DNA from: CAZQFV01 sp964592645
GTDB taxonomy: Bacteria > Chloroflexota > Chloroflexia > DTKN01
Reading direction: 5' to 3'
DNA length: 64,000 nucleotides
Assembly: GCA_964592645.1 (NCBI GenBank)
Contig: CAZQFV010000001.1
Span: forward strand, 62,001-126,000
Position 1 is the first letter of the stretch; each line of letters begins with the position of its first letter. The translations under genes and the position numbers were made by a program. The notes beneath the pieces were generated by a model. That model had not been told where the DNA came from. It saw nothing but the letters and a program-made list of their open reading frames with translations, and made no database searches. Shown here piece after piece: positions 56,629 to 64,000 of this stretch.

Positions 56629-56877
56629 AAGGGGCTCCTTTCTGGATCAAATCGCTCTGCACACGCTGAGCATGAGCAGAACCACTGCCGGATTTTGTGG
56701 TATGTCGGGGCTCACCTCCTCGCCGCACTGCCGCGGCCCGATCACAACCAGGCGATACCATCACCACCCCGGGGGGGCATAGCAACAGCAGGTCCAGGAC
56801 GCGGGAGAGTTGGGCTTTCACCTGGTTCCATTGATACTACAGATATTGAAAATTGGGATTGGGCTGCTGACAAGCAC
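56629..56877 (-). other. Long leader of the giant secreted protein
   Basis: About 250 nt between the promoter and the start codon, apart from the ribosome site (AAGGAGCCCCTT). It is moderately structured (a CCCCCCCGGGG-centred hairpin near 56765-56780) and contains a short open frame that could encode MPPRGGDGIAWL, but it does not match the riboswitch and leader classes I know. Function not assigned. Confidence 0.45.
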
Positions 56878-56906
56878 AATATAACATGGGCGCGGAGAGT
56901 TGTCAA
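56878..56906 (-). promoter_or_regulatory. Sigma-A promoter for the giant secreted protein
   Basis: Minus strand TTGACA (56901-56906), 17 bp, TATATT (56878-56883), pointing at the start codon 250 nt downstream. It lies just after the hydA stop codon. Confidence 0.7.
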
Positions 56907-56953
56907 CATCCGGCGGCAGGCGCGCTGTGACCGGCATGGTCTCCTGCCCCCCG

Positions 56954-58387
56954 TCACCGTGTCCCCTCGTCACCCGTCGCAAATCGCCCTGCCCCTCGCT
57001 CCCCCACGAACTCACCCCCGCGCACGACTACCCGCCCGCGCAGGACCACGTCGCGGGGCGCGCCCCGGACGGTCCAGCCCTCGTAGGGGCAGTAGTCCAC
57101 CTGCTGGTGCAGCGCCGCGGCCCGCAGCGTCACCTCGCGGGAGGGATCCCACACCACTAGGTCGGCGTCGGACCCCACGGCGAGCGTCCCCTTGCGCGGG
57201 TAGAGGCCGTAGAGGCGGGCCGGTTCGGTCGCCGTCAGGGCAACGAAGCGCTCCGGCGCCAGGCGGCCGCGGTCTACCCCCTCGCTCCACAGCAGCATCA
57301 TCCGCGTCTCGATCCCCGGCGCCCCGTTGGGGATGCGCGAAAAGTCCTCCCGCCCGCGCTCCTTCATACCGCGATAGTTCCACGGGCAATGGTCGGTGGA
57401 GACGAGCTGAATCTCCCCCCCGGCCAGGGCCTCCCAGAGGGCCTCTCGGTCCTCGGCGGTCCGCAGCGGCGGGGTCAGGACATACTTGGCCCCCTCGAAA
57501 CCCGGCCGGCCGTACTCCTCCTCCGTCAGCAACAGGTAGTGCGGGCAGGTCTCCACATAGGCCGCCTGCCCGCGGGCCCGCGCCCGGCGCACCTCCTCCA
57601 GGGAGCGGCGCGCGCTCAGGTGGGCGATGACCAGGGGCGTGCCGGCGACCTCGGCCAGCGCCAGGACCCGGGCCACCGCCTCGCTCTCGGCGGCGGCCGG
57701 CCGCGCCCGGGGATGGTAGCGCGGCTCCACCTTTCCTTCCGCCAGCAGCCGCGCCGTGCAGTGGGCCACGATGGCCCGGTTCTCGCAGTGCACCAGCGGC
57801 AGGAGGCCGCACTCCCGGGCGGCGCAAAAGAGGCGCAGGATCTGCGCATCTTCCAGGTAGAGCGCCGGATAGACGGTGTACAGCTTCAGGCTGCGGTGCC
57901 CCCGCCGCGCCAGCCCCGGCAAAGCCCGCAGCGTCCTGTCGGAGGCGTCGCTCACCGCCAGGTGCAGGCCGTAATCCACGGCTACCTTGCCATCGGCCTC
58001 GGCCCGCCGCCACGCCGCCGCCCGCAAGAGCGATTGCCCGCGCTGCTGGGTAGCAAAATCGACGACCGTCGTCGTCCCCCCACAGGCCGCGGCCATCGTC
58101 CCGGTGTAGAAATCGTCGGTCGAGGTAAACTCGCCCACCGCCATCTGCAGGTGCACATGGGCGTCCACCCCGCCGGGCAGCACGTAGCAGCCCGCGGCAT
58201 CCAGAAGGTCGACCGACCCCCCTTCCTCCCCCTTGGGGAAGGGGAGAGGGGCAGGGGGGATAGGAGGGGGAGGAGAGTCCGGAGCCGACCTCAGCTCCAC
58301 CACTTTTTCCCCCCGGCACCACACGTCGGCCCGGAACTGCCCCGATTCCGTCACCACCGTGCCGCCACGGACCAGCAGTGTACCCAT
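56954..58387 (-). CDS. Dihydropyrimidinase (hydantoinase) family protein
   Basis: 477 residues. Metal and carbamate motifs of the amidohydrolase family: VLPGGVDAHVHLQM (first HxH), the carboxylated lysine in SLKLYTVYPALYL, VHCENRAIVAHCTARLL and AHLSARRSLEEVRRARARGQ (zinc histidines), STDHCPWNY and RIPNGAPGIETRMML. Such enzymes open hydantoin or dihydropyrimidine rings; whether the physiological substrate is dihydrouracil or a related ring cannot be read. Residues 37-58 are a Pro/Gly-rich insert (PPPPIPPAPLPFPKGEEGG) that interrupts the opening beta strands and is encoded by a hairpin repeat, yet the frame stays open. It follows archease and the prephenate dehydrogenase on the same strand. Confidence 0.88.
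   Translation of the reverse strand: MGTLLVRGGTVVTESGQFRADVWCRGEKVVELRSAPDSPPPPIPPAPLPFPKGEEGGSVDLLDAAGCYVLPGGVDAHVHLQMAVGEFTSTDDFYTGTMAAACGGTTTVVDFATQQRGQSLLRAAAWRRAEADGKVAVDYGLHLAVSDASDRTLRALPGLARRGHRSLKLYTVYPALYLEDAQILRLFCAARECGLLPLVHCENRAIVAHCTARLLAEGKVEPRYHPRARPAAAESEAVARVLALAEVAGTPLVIAHLSARRSLEEVRRARARGQAAYVETCPHYLLLTEEEYGRPGFEGAKYVLTPPLRTAEDREALWEALAGGEIQLVSTDHCPWNYRGMKERGREDFSRIPNGAPGIETRMMLLWSEGVDRGRLAPERFVALTATEPARLYGLYPRKGTLAVGSDADLVVWDPSREVTLRAAALHQQVDYCPYEGWTVRGAPRDVVLRGRVVVRGGEFVGERGAGRFATGDEGTR
58214..58279 (-). repeat. Hairpin repeat inserted in the dihydropyrimidinase gene
   Basis: 66 bp of C- and G-rich sequence with inverted arms (for example CCCCTTCC with GGAAGGGG) coding residues 37-58 of the protein. 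The element resembles the intergenic hairpins at 49001-49033 and 37344-37375, so it most likely entered the gene by insertion and was kept because it is in frame and lies at a surface loop. Confidence 0.55.
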
Positions 58388-58415
58388 CGCGCCTTCACGC
58401 CTCGCCTTTCACTCT

Positions 58416-58847
58416 TCACGTATCAAAGATGACCCGCGCCGTCCACAGGTCTCCCTCCTGCCCGATGTGCAGGTCGTGATAGGTAACGGCCTTGATTCCC
58501 GTCCGCCAGCGGTGCCGGGAAGGGTCGAACGGTTCCCCCCGCACCACCCCCTCCAGGCGCGCTTCCTCCAGGCGCTCCACCGCGAAGCGCCGCGGCAGAA
58601 ACTGGTCCACCTCGATGCCGTAGAGGACCTGGCGCAGCCAATCCACCAGCACCTCCTCGTGGTCGTGCCCCGTGGCGACGATTGCCCGCTCTTCCCGCGG
58701 CCGCACGGCCGGCAGGTGGAAGTAGAGGGCGCACATCCCCTCGGCCGCGTGGACAAAGAGCTCGGGCAGCGTCCGGCCCCAGACCTGCAGCCCCAGGTCG
58801 GCGGTGTGGTCGATCGCCCGGTAACGCTTCGCGCCTTCACGCTTCAC
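58416..58847 (-). CDS. Archease family protein
   Basis: 143 residues, GTG start at 58847 with AGGAAGG upstream. Archease activates the RNA ligase RtcB by helping it take up GTP; rtcB is also in this window at 26262-27722. Seen: RAIDHTADLGLQVWGRTLPE (family opening with DHTAD), MCALYFHLPAVRPREE, EEVLVDWLRQVLYGIEVDQF, the metal-binding IKAVTYHDLHIGQEG and a final VIFDT. Two further genes of this operon flank it (prephenate dehydrogenase upstream, dihydropyrimidinase downstream). Confidence 0.9.
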   Translation of the reverse strand: MKREGAKRYRAIDHTADLGLQVWGRTLPELFVHAAEGMCALYFHLPAVRPREERAIVATGHDHEEVLVDWLRQVLYGIEVDQFLPRRFAVERLEEARLEGVVRGEPFDPSRHRWRTGIKAVTYHDLHIGQEGDLWTARVIFDT

Positions 58848-58892
58848 GCCTTCCTGCCTCCTGCCTCCTGCCGCCCCCTCTCCGTCCCCCCG

Positions 58893-59912
58893 TCACCTTT
58901 CCCCCCGCCCGCGCTTTTCCAGCAGGCCGCGGGGAAGGAACATCCCCAGGAACTGCTCGCCGGCTCCGGGGATGCCCTGGGAGCCGAGCGCCTCCAGCTC
59001 CTTCCGGCGCTCGTCGCGCCGGGCGTTCCAATCGTCCAGGGCCCGGCGGGACGATTCGGCAAGCTTCTGCAAATAGGGGCCCGCGCTCCCCGGCGCGGCC
59101 AGCTCCCGGCGCACCTCCTGCAGCGCCGCCACCAGGCGGTCGATCCAGCTCAGGAGCGACTGACGGTTGGCCAGACAGTCGTCCGTGGCCTCGGCCGGCG
59201 CCGTGCCCAACAGCTCGCCCAGGCGGCGAAAGGTGGGGTCGGCCAACAGCTTCAGATCGCGCCAGGCCTCGCTCACGCCGATCGTCGAGAGCATGGCCGT
59301 CGCCAGCAGGTAGGGCGCCTGGCTGAGGCCGGCCCACAGGCCGTCGTGCTCGAACGGGTCCAGGAAAAAGGGGGTGGCCCCGAGGGCCCGGGCCAGCCCG
59401 CGCACCGTATCCACCGCCTCCGAGCTGGCGCCGCGCGCCGGGACCAGGCAAAAGATGCCGCCGGCGTAGAGGTCCGCCCGCGCCCCTCGCGGGCCGGCCG
59501 CCCAGTCCACCTCTTGCTGCGGCAGGGCGATCGGATGCCCGCCGACAAAGCTCACCCCGGCCGGCAGGTGCTGCTCGGCGGCCTGCAGCACCCCGACCTT
59601 GGCGTTGGCCGTGTCGCAGACGACGGCGCCGGCCGGCAGGCACGGCGCAATCGCGGCCAACGCGGCGCAGACCGCCGGCGCCGCCTGGGAAAGCACCACC
59701 AGGTCGGCCGATTCCACCGCCTCGGCCAAGTCCCCGGCCACCTCCTGGACCGCCCGCCGGGAGAGGGCCTCCCCCGCCCGGCGACGCTCCGGATCGTACC
59801 CCACCAGGAGCAGCTCCGACCGCCGCCCCTTGCCCCCGCCAAAGGCCTCCCCCAGCGCCAGCCCGATCGACGCGCCGACCGTGCCCAAGCCGATGATCGC
59901 TACCTTGGCCAT
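58893..59912 (-). CDS. Prephenate/arogenate dehydrogenase family protein
   Basis: 339 residues. The NAD(P)-binding fold is present: VAIIGLGTVGASIGLALGEA, SADLVVLSQAAPAVCAALAA, LPAGAVVCDTANAKVGVLQA and SFVGGHPIALPQQEVDWAAG, where the family usually has GGHPMAG; residues 150-240 (LVPARGASSEAVDTVRGLAR, EHDGLWAGLSQAPYLLATAM) correspond to the dimer helices. It would make tyrosine precursors from prephenate or arogenate; the shift from MAG to IALPQ near the substrate site makes the exact substrate uncertain. No other aromatic gene is close, and it shares an operon with archease and dihydropyrimidinase. Confidence 0.83.
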   Translation of the reverse strand: MAKVAIIGLGTVGASIGLALGEAFGGGKGRRSELLLVGYDPERRRAGEALSRRAVQEVAGDLAEAVESADLVVLSQAAPAVCAALAAIAPCLPAGAVVCDTANAKVGVLQAAEQHLPAGVSFVGGHPIALPQQEVDWAAGPRGARADLYAGGIFCLVPARGASSEAVDTVRGLARALGATPFFLDPFEHDGLWAGLSQAPYLLATAMLSTIGVSEAWRDLKLLADPTFRRLGELLGTAPAEATDDCLANRQSLLSWIDRLVAALQEVRRELAAPGSAGPYLQKLAESSRRALDDWNARRDERRKELEALGSQGIPGAGEQFLGMFLPRGLLEKRGRGER

Positions 59913-59938
59913 CTCATCCTCCTTGTGCCGCTGACCCT

Positions 59939-59967
59939 ATATTAGCACGCCCCCGGCCCCCGGTCAA
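59939..59967 (-). promoter_or_regulatory. Sigma-A promoter for the prephenate dehydrogenase operon
   Basis: Minus strand TTGACC (59962-59967), 17 bp, TAATAT (59939-59944), 27 nt before the start codon. Confidence 0.62.
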
Positions 59968-59974
59968 CTGCAAT

Positions 59975-60003
59975 TTGCTTCCCTCGGCGGGGTGTAGTAC
60001 AAT
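59975..60003 (+). promoter_or_regulatory. Sigma-A promoter for rseP
   Basis: TTGCTT (59975-59980), 17 bp, TACAAT (59998-60003). The -35 box is 7 bp from the -35 box of the divergent promoter. Confidence 0.62.
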
Positions 60004-60035
60004 ACATACTACCGTCAAGAAACATGGAGGTCGGA

Positions 60036-61415
60036 GTGAACTTTCTCTACTGGTTGGTGGCCCTCCCCGTCCTGTTCGTGCTGATCCTGGTCCACGAGAT
60101 CGGCCACCTGATCGCCGCCCGGCTGATGAAGGTGCGCGTCGAGGAGTTTGGCATCGGCCTGCCGCCGCGCATGCTCACCCTGGCCGAGCGCAAGGGGGTC
60201 AAATACACCCTCAACTGGCTGCCCATCGGCGGGTTCGTCAAGCTGGCCGGGGAAGAGGACCCCACCGTCCCCGGCAGCCTGGCCGGCAAAAAGCCCTGGC
60301 AGCGGACGATCGTGCTGCTCGCCGGCGCCCTGATGAACCTGCTGTTGGCCTTTCTCCTCTTCACCGGCCTGGCCATGTACGGGCACAGTGAGATCGTCAG
60401 CCGGCGGGTGGGCATCTACCGCGTCGAGCCGGGGTCGCCGGCCGAGCTGGCCGGCATTCGGCCCGGGGACATCATCGTGGCCATCAACGGCCGGGAGATG
60501 CAGGGCTACGACGACATCCAGATCGAGACCTCCCTGAACCGCGGCATCACCATCACTATGCTCCTGGATCGGCAGGGGCAGGAGATCCGCACCTCCCTGG
60601 TGCCGCGCCGCCAGCCGCCGGAGAACCGCGGCCCTATCGGCATCTACCTCTCCTACTACGAATCGCCTGTGACGGTGCAGTACGTCGCCCCCGGCTCGCC
60701 CGCCGACCGGGCCGGCCTGCGCGCCGGCGACATCATCACCGCCGTCGACGGCCGGCCGACCCCCGACAGCCTGGCCTACATGACCTATATCGACACCCAC
60801 TTCGGGGAACGGTTGAACCTCTCCGTGCGCCGCGACGGCCAAGACCTGCCCCCCATCGCGCTGCTCAACACCACCAGCGAGGGCCTGCCTATGGGCATCG
60901 ACTACCTGCGCCTGGCCTACCGCACCTATCCCCTGGGCCAGGCCCTGGCCGAGGGCTGGCAGGAGACCCTCGACGCCATCGTGCTCATCCCGCGCTCCCT
61001 GGCCGGCCTCCTGACCGGCTCGGTAGCCGTCAGCGACCTGTCCGGGCCGGTGGGCATCGTCATCTACAGCGCCCAGGTGGCCCGCCTGGCCGGCCTCTAC
61101 GGGCTGCTGCGGCTCATGGCCATCATCAGCGTCAACCTCTTCCTGGTCAACCTCTTCCCCATCCCGGCCCTGGACGGCGGCCGGCTGGCCTTTGTCCTTT
61201 TGGAGTGGATCCGCGGCGGCCGGCGCATCTCGCCGGAGAAGGAAGGGCTGGTGCACATGGTCTTTTTCTTTCTCCTCCTCGGCCTGCTGGCCGTCATCAC
61301 CTACTACGACATCGCCCGGGCTATGCACTCCGAGGCCGCGGAGCTGGACAATATCCTGCATGGCATCGGCTTCTGGCTGGGCCGGAACGCCTCGCTCCTG
61401 GTTCGAGGTCCCTGA
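60036..61415 (+). CDS. rseP: Site-2 protease (M50, RseP-type) with two PDZ domains
   Basis: 459 residues. The GTG at 60036 is preferred because GGAGG (60026-60030) sits 5 nt upstream; an ATG 12 nt earlier overlaps that site. The zinc motif HEIGH (residues 20-24) lies in the first membrane helix, and the third ligand is in the NLFPIPALDGGRLAFVLLEW segment near the end. Two PDZ domains separate them (VEPGSPAELAGIRPGDIIVA and VAPGSPADRAGLRAGDIITA). RseP-type enzymes cut transmembrane substrates such as anti-sigma factors after a first extracytoplasmic cut. It is translationally coupled to ispG downstream (stop and start share the A of TGATG). Confidence 0.94.
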   Translation: MNFLYWLVALPVLFVLILVHEIGHLIAARLMKVRVEEFGIGLPPRMLTLAERKGVKYTLNWLPIGGFVKLAGEEDPTVPGSLAGKKPWQRTIVLLAGALMNLLLAFLLFTGLAMYGHSEIVSRRVGIYRVEPGSPAELAGIRPGDIIVAINGREMQGYDDIQIETSLNRGITITMLLDRQGQEIRTSLVPRRQPPENRGPIGIYLSYYESPVTVQYVAPGSPADRAGLRAGDIITAVDGRPTPDSLAYMTYIDTHFGERLNLSVRRDGQDLPPIALLNTTSEGLPMGIDYLRLAYRTYPLGQALAEGWQETLDAIVLIPRSLAGLLTGSVAVSDLSGPVGIVIYSAQVARLAGLYGLLRLMAIISVNLFLVNLFPIPALDGGRLAFVLLEWIRGGRRISPEKEGLVHMVFFFLLLGLLAVITYYDIARAMHSEAAELDNILHGIGFWLGRNASLLVRGP

Positions 61416-62545
61416 TGGCCGGCAGTCCCCTTCCCCCCCGCCGGATCGCTCGCTCCGTGCAGGTCGGTCCGCTGACCCTCGGCGGAGGCGCGCCGGTCGT
61501 GGTCCAGTCGATGTGCAGCACCCCCACGGCGGACATCGCCGCCACCACGGCCCAGATCGCCGCCCTGGCCGCGGCCGGCTGCGAACTGGTGCGCGTGGCC
61601 GTCCCGGACCAGGAGGCGGCCGCCGCCCTGCCGGAGATCGTCCGCCGCAGCCCCCTCCCGGTGGCGGCGGATATCCACTTCGACCACCGCCTGGCCCTGG
61701 CCGCCCTGCGGGCCGGCGTGCACAAGCTGCGCCTGAACCCCGGCAACATCCGCGACCCCGCGCATGTCCGCGCCGTGGTCCGCGCCGCGCGGGAGCGCGG
61801 CGTGCCCATCCGCATCGGGGTCAACGCCGGCTCGCTCCCCCCGCTGGAGGCGCCGGCCGGCCACCCCCCGCCGACCGTGGAGGAGCTGCGCGCTTTGGCC
61901 CCCGAGCGCATGGTCCAGGCGGCCCTGGGACACGTGCGCCTCCTGGAGGAACTGGACTTTACCGCCATCGTCGTCTCGCTCAAGGCGTTCGACGTGCCGC
62001 TCACCGTGGCCGCCAACCGCCTGCTGGCGGCGCGCCTCCCCTACCCCCTGCACCTGGGCATCACCGAGGCCGGCCTGCCCTGGGCCGGGACCATCCGCTC
62101 CACCGTGGGCCTGGGCATCCTGCTCTTCGAGGGACTGGGCGACACCATCCGCGTCTCCCTCACCGGCGACCCCGTGGAGGAGGTGCGCGTGGCCTACGAG
62201 ATCCTGCGCGCCCTGGACATGCGCCGGCGCGGCCCCACCCTCATCTCCTGCCCCACCTGCGGGCGCACCGAGATCGACCTGGTGCGCCTGGCGGAGCAGG
62301 TACAGGAGCGCCTCCAGCCCATCACCGCGCCCATCACCGTGGCCGTCATGGGCTGCGTGGTCAACGGACCGGGCGAGGCCCGCGCGGCCGACTACGGCAT
62401 CGCCGGGGGTAAGGGCCGCGGCGCCGTCTTCCGCGCCGGCCAGGTGGTGGCCACCGTCCCCGAGGAGCGCCTCGTGGAGGCGCTGATGTCGCAAATCGAG
62501 GAGGGATTGAAAACAGGGAACAGAGAACAGAGGGCCGAGAGCTGA
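61415..62545 (+). CDS. ispG: 4-hydroxy-3-methylbut-2-en-1-yl diphosphate synthase
   Basis: 376 residues. IspG makes HMBPP in the MEP isoprenoid pathway, using an iron-sulfur cluster. Seen: VVVQSMCSTPTADIAATTAQ, DIHFDHRLALAALRAGVHKL, RIGVNAGSLP, LPYPLHLGITEAGLPWAGTI, the cluster cysteines in LISCPTCGRTEIDLVRLA and VMGCVVNGPGEARAADYGIA. The start follows the rseP stop by one base. Beyond the family's usual end, the last ten residues (KTGNREQRAES) are encoded by an intergenic GA-rich repeat that reads in frame to 62545. Confidence 0.92.
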   Translation: MAGSPLPPRRIARSVQVGPLTLGGGAPVVVQSMCSTPTADIAATTAQIAALAAAGCELVRVAVPDQEAAAALPEIVRRSPLPVAADIHFDHRLALAALRAGVHKLRLNPGNIRDPAHVRAVVRAARERGVPIRIGVNAGSLPPLEAPAGHPPPTVEELRALAPERMVQAALGHVRLLEELDFTAIVVSLKAFDVPLTVAANRLLAARLPYPLHLGITEAGLPWAGTIRSTVGLGILLFEGLGDTIRVSLTGDPVEEVRVAYEILRALDMRRRGPTLISCPTCGRTEIDLVRLAEQVQERLQPITAPITVAVMGCVVNGPGEARAADYGIAGGKGRGAVFRAGQVVATVPEERLVEALMSQIEEGLKTGNREQRAES

Positions 62546-62624
62546 AAGCTGATAGCCGGGAGCTGCGAACCGCTGCCAGAGACCCAACAACCGCTACCCA
62601 ATAACCGATCACCGCTCCCCCCAT

Positions 62625-62653
62625 TTGACAGAACCGCCCGCTCTGGCTACAAT
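62625..62653 (+). promoter_or_regulatory. Sigma-A promoter for the Rrf2 regulator
   Basis: TTGACA (62625-62630), 17 bp, TACAAT (62648-62653). Downstream bases to the start codon (62654-62688) contain CCTAC...GTAG and TATAGG half-sites that could be the regulator's own operator. Confidence 0.65.
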
Positions 62654-62688
62654 TCCTACAACTTCAGTAGACATTATAGGAGTTTGCC

Positions 62689-63192
62689 GTGCGTCTCTCG
62701 CGCCGCAGCAAGTACGCCCTCCTGGCCCTCTTCGACCTGGCCGGCCGCCCCGACAGCAGGCCCGTGCCCCTGAAGGAGCTGGCCGCGCGCAACAAGATCC
62801 CCCACAAGTTCCTGGAGCAGATCTTTCGCCCCCTGCGCAGCGCCGGCATCGTCCACGGCCAGGTGGGCGCCCGCGGCGGCTACACCCTGGGCCGGCCGGC
62901 CCAGGAGATCGCCGTCGGCGCGGTCATCCGCATCCTCGACGGCACCCTGGCCCCCGTCTCCTGCATCGGCCAGATCGCCTACGAGCGCTGCACCTGCCCC
63001 GACGAGCAAGCCTGTCCCCTGCGGGCGGTGATGCTCCGGGTGCGCCAGGCCATCGTCGCCGTGGTCGACAGCACCACCCTGGCCGACGCCGCCGGCCCCC
63101 GGCTGGTCGGGGAGGCCGGGGCCGATCCCGCGCCGACCGTCGATTGCTCGACCCGCCAGGGGCGAAGCGGGCGTGGCTCCCGCAACGCCTAA
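62689..63192 (+). CDS. Rrf2-family iron-sulfur-type regulator
   Basis: 167 residues, GTG start after AGGAG. Rrf2 proteins are winged-helix regulators; many (IscR, NsrR) sense redox or iron through a cluster. The N-terminal helix MRLSRRSKYALLALFDLAGR, the recognition region LKELAARNKIPHKFLEQIF, QVGARGGYTLGRPAQEIAVG and DGTLAPVSCIGQIAYERCTC match the family, with cysteines 92, 101, 103 and 109 available for a cluster. The C-terminal 40 residues are Pro/Ser-rich and probably flexible. The neighbour downstream is a PstS-like lipoprotein. Confidence 0.85.
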   Translation: MRLSRRSKYALLALFDLAGRPDSRPVPLKELAARNKIPHKFLEQIFRPLRSAGIVHGQVGARGGYTLGRPAQEIAVGAVIRILDGTLAPVSCIGQIAYERCTCPDEQACPLRAVMLRVRQAIVAVVDSTTLADAAGPRLVGEAGADPAPTVDCSTRQGRSGRGSRNA

Positions 63193-63202
63193 GGAGGAAA
63201 GT

Positions 63203-64000
63203 ATGCGCCCGGCCTATCGCACCCGCCTTCTGGGCATCGCCCTGCTGGGGCTGATCGTCCTGCCCGCGCTGCTCGCCTGCGGCGGCGTAGGAACCCCGGC
63301 CCCCGGCACCCCGGACGAGCTAGAAGGGACGATCCGGGTTTCCGGGGCCTGGGCCCTTTACCCCATGATGGTCAAGTGGGCCGAAGAGTTCCAGAAGGTG
63401 CACCCCAAGGTGCGGGTGGAGGTCTCGGCCGGCGGAGCCGGCAAAGGGGCGGCCGACGCCCTGGCCGGCCTGGTGGAGATCGGCATGATCTCGCGCGAGA
63501 TCAAGCAGGAAGAGATCGACCAGGGCGCCTTTTTCGTGCCGGTGGTCAAGGACGCCGTCTTCCCGGCGGTCAACGCGGCCAACCCGGTCCTGCCGGCGCT
63601 GCTCGCCCATGGCCTGCCCCGGCAGACGTCCGTCGCCCTGTGGATCGAGGGGCGGGCCATGACCTGGGGCCAGGCGGCCGGGACCGCCTGCGCCGACCCG
63701 GTCAACGTCTACACCCGCTCGGACGCCTGCGGCGCGGCCGATACCTGGGCCAAGTACCTGGGCGGGGCCCAGGAGGACCTGCAGGGCATCGCCGTCTACG
63801 GCGACCCCGGCCTGGCCGAGGCCGTGAACCAGGACCCCCTGGGGATCGGCTACAACAACCTGAACTATGCCTACGACCCCCAGACCGGCCGGCCGGTGGC
63901 CGGCCTGGTCATCGTGCCGATCGACGTCAACGAGAACGGCCGCGTCGACCCCGAGGAGAAGCTCGACACCAAGGCCCAGGCCCTGGAGGCCGTGCTCTCC
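63203..64000 (+). CDS. PstS-like phosphate-binding lipoprotein, right end cut off
   Basis: At least 266 residues to the window edge, AAGGAGG before the ATG. Residues 1-23 form a lipoprotein signal (LLGIALLGLIVLPALLAC, lipobox with Cys22). The mature part reads GTIRVSGAWALYPMMVKWAE, EEFQKVHPKVRVEVSAGGAG, GMISREIKQEEIDQGAFFVP and VVKDAVFPAVNAANPVLPAL, typical of PBP-like/PstS binding proteins that deliver phosphate to the Pst ABC transporter. No stop is seen before the edge. An Rrf2 regulator gene lies immediately upstream. Confidence 0.87.
   Translation, partial: MRPAYRTRLLGIALLGLIVLPALLACGGVGTPAPGTPDELEGTIRVSGAWALYPMMVKWAEEFQKVHPKVRVEVSAGGAGKGAADALAGLVEIGMISREIKQEEIDQGAFFVPVVKDAVFPAVNAANPVLPALLAHGLPRQTSVALWIEGRAMTWGQAAGTACADPVNVYTRSDACGAADTWAKYLGGAQEDLQGIAVYGDPGLAEAVNQDPLGIGYNNLNYAYDPQTGRPVAGLVIVPIDVNENGRVDPEEKLDTKAQALEAVLS

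Noticed and set aside
56629..56877. The leader as a cyclic-di-GMP or other riboswitch
   Set aside because: No match to the conserved cores I know, such as the GEMM pattern; left as unassigned.

Overview
The window is high-G+C bacterial chromosomal DNA (by eye about two thirds G+C), densely coded on both strands. It most resembles a member of the Chloroflexota, probably Anaerolineae-like. Supporting signs are the gene content (DUF2723 membrane protein, AmmeMemoRadiSam proteins, bifunctional nuclease, DUF4445 protein), a giant secreted PKD protein ending in a LYLPIIFKNY-type tail that is common in that phylum, and ordinary sigma-A promoters. A branched-polyamine synthase with SpeD next to dnaA hints at a thermophilic lineage. 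The taxonomic call is inference.

Layout. 1-3.2 kb: cut-off M23 peptidase, a decayed MalT/SARP-type regulator, nicotinate phosphoribosyltransferase divergent from a MarR regulator, tRNA-Leu. 3.2-6 kb: HNH nuclease, coiled-coil protein, a 34-bp palindrome with a perfect parS core, bifunctional nuclease and a small zinc-ribbon protein. 6-11 kb (minus): AmrS-like, AmrB, a soluble Ser/Thr kinase fused to a PQQ beta-propeller, and its PP2C phosphatase. 11-17 kb: lepB, a membrane protein, then minus-strand methyltransferase, YkoF-like protein, birA, selB and two tandem small paralogues. 17-30 kb (plus): DUF4445 ferredoxin protein, tmRNA, M20 peptidase, tldD, an acidic-tailed unknown, folK, folC, surE, rtcB, fic, hflX. 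30.5-34 kb: DUF2723 protein divergent from yraN and a double-PH membrane protein. 34-38.5 kb: DnaA boxes, dnaA, bpsA, speD, rlmN. 38.5-46 kb (mostly minus): membrane-fused spermidine-synthase homologue, family 5 solute-binding lipoprotein, histidine kinase, HU-like protein, CapA. 46-49 kb: small protein, prfA, flippase-like membrane protein. 49-56.6 kb: a 2507-aa secreted PKD/Kelch protein. 57-60 kb (minus): dihydropyrimidinase, archease, prephenate dehydrogenase. 60-64 kb (plus): rseP, ispG, Rrf2 regulator, and a cut-off PstS-like lipoprotein.

Themes. A parS site and a DnaA-box-bearing dnaA leader about 29 kb apart suggest proximity to the replication origin. Translation and RNA quality control is heavily represented (tmRNA, prfA, hflX, rlmN, selB, rtcB plus archease). 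Polyamine genes (bpsA, speD, fused synthase) sit with dnaA. Signalling pairs (kinase/PP2C, histidine kinase, MarR, Rrf2) are spread between housekeeping genes. Nearly all promoters fit sigma-A with 17-bp spacers, and four divergent gene pairs use back-to-back promoters. No insertion sequence, prophage, CRISPR array or rRNA operon was seen; the most unusual items are a radical-SAM homologue that has lost its cluster cysteines, a paired operator-like array before hflX, and small hairpin repeats that have entered coding sequence.
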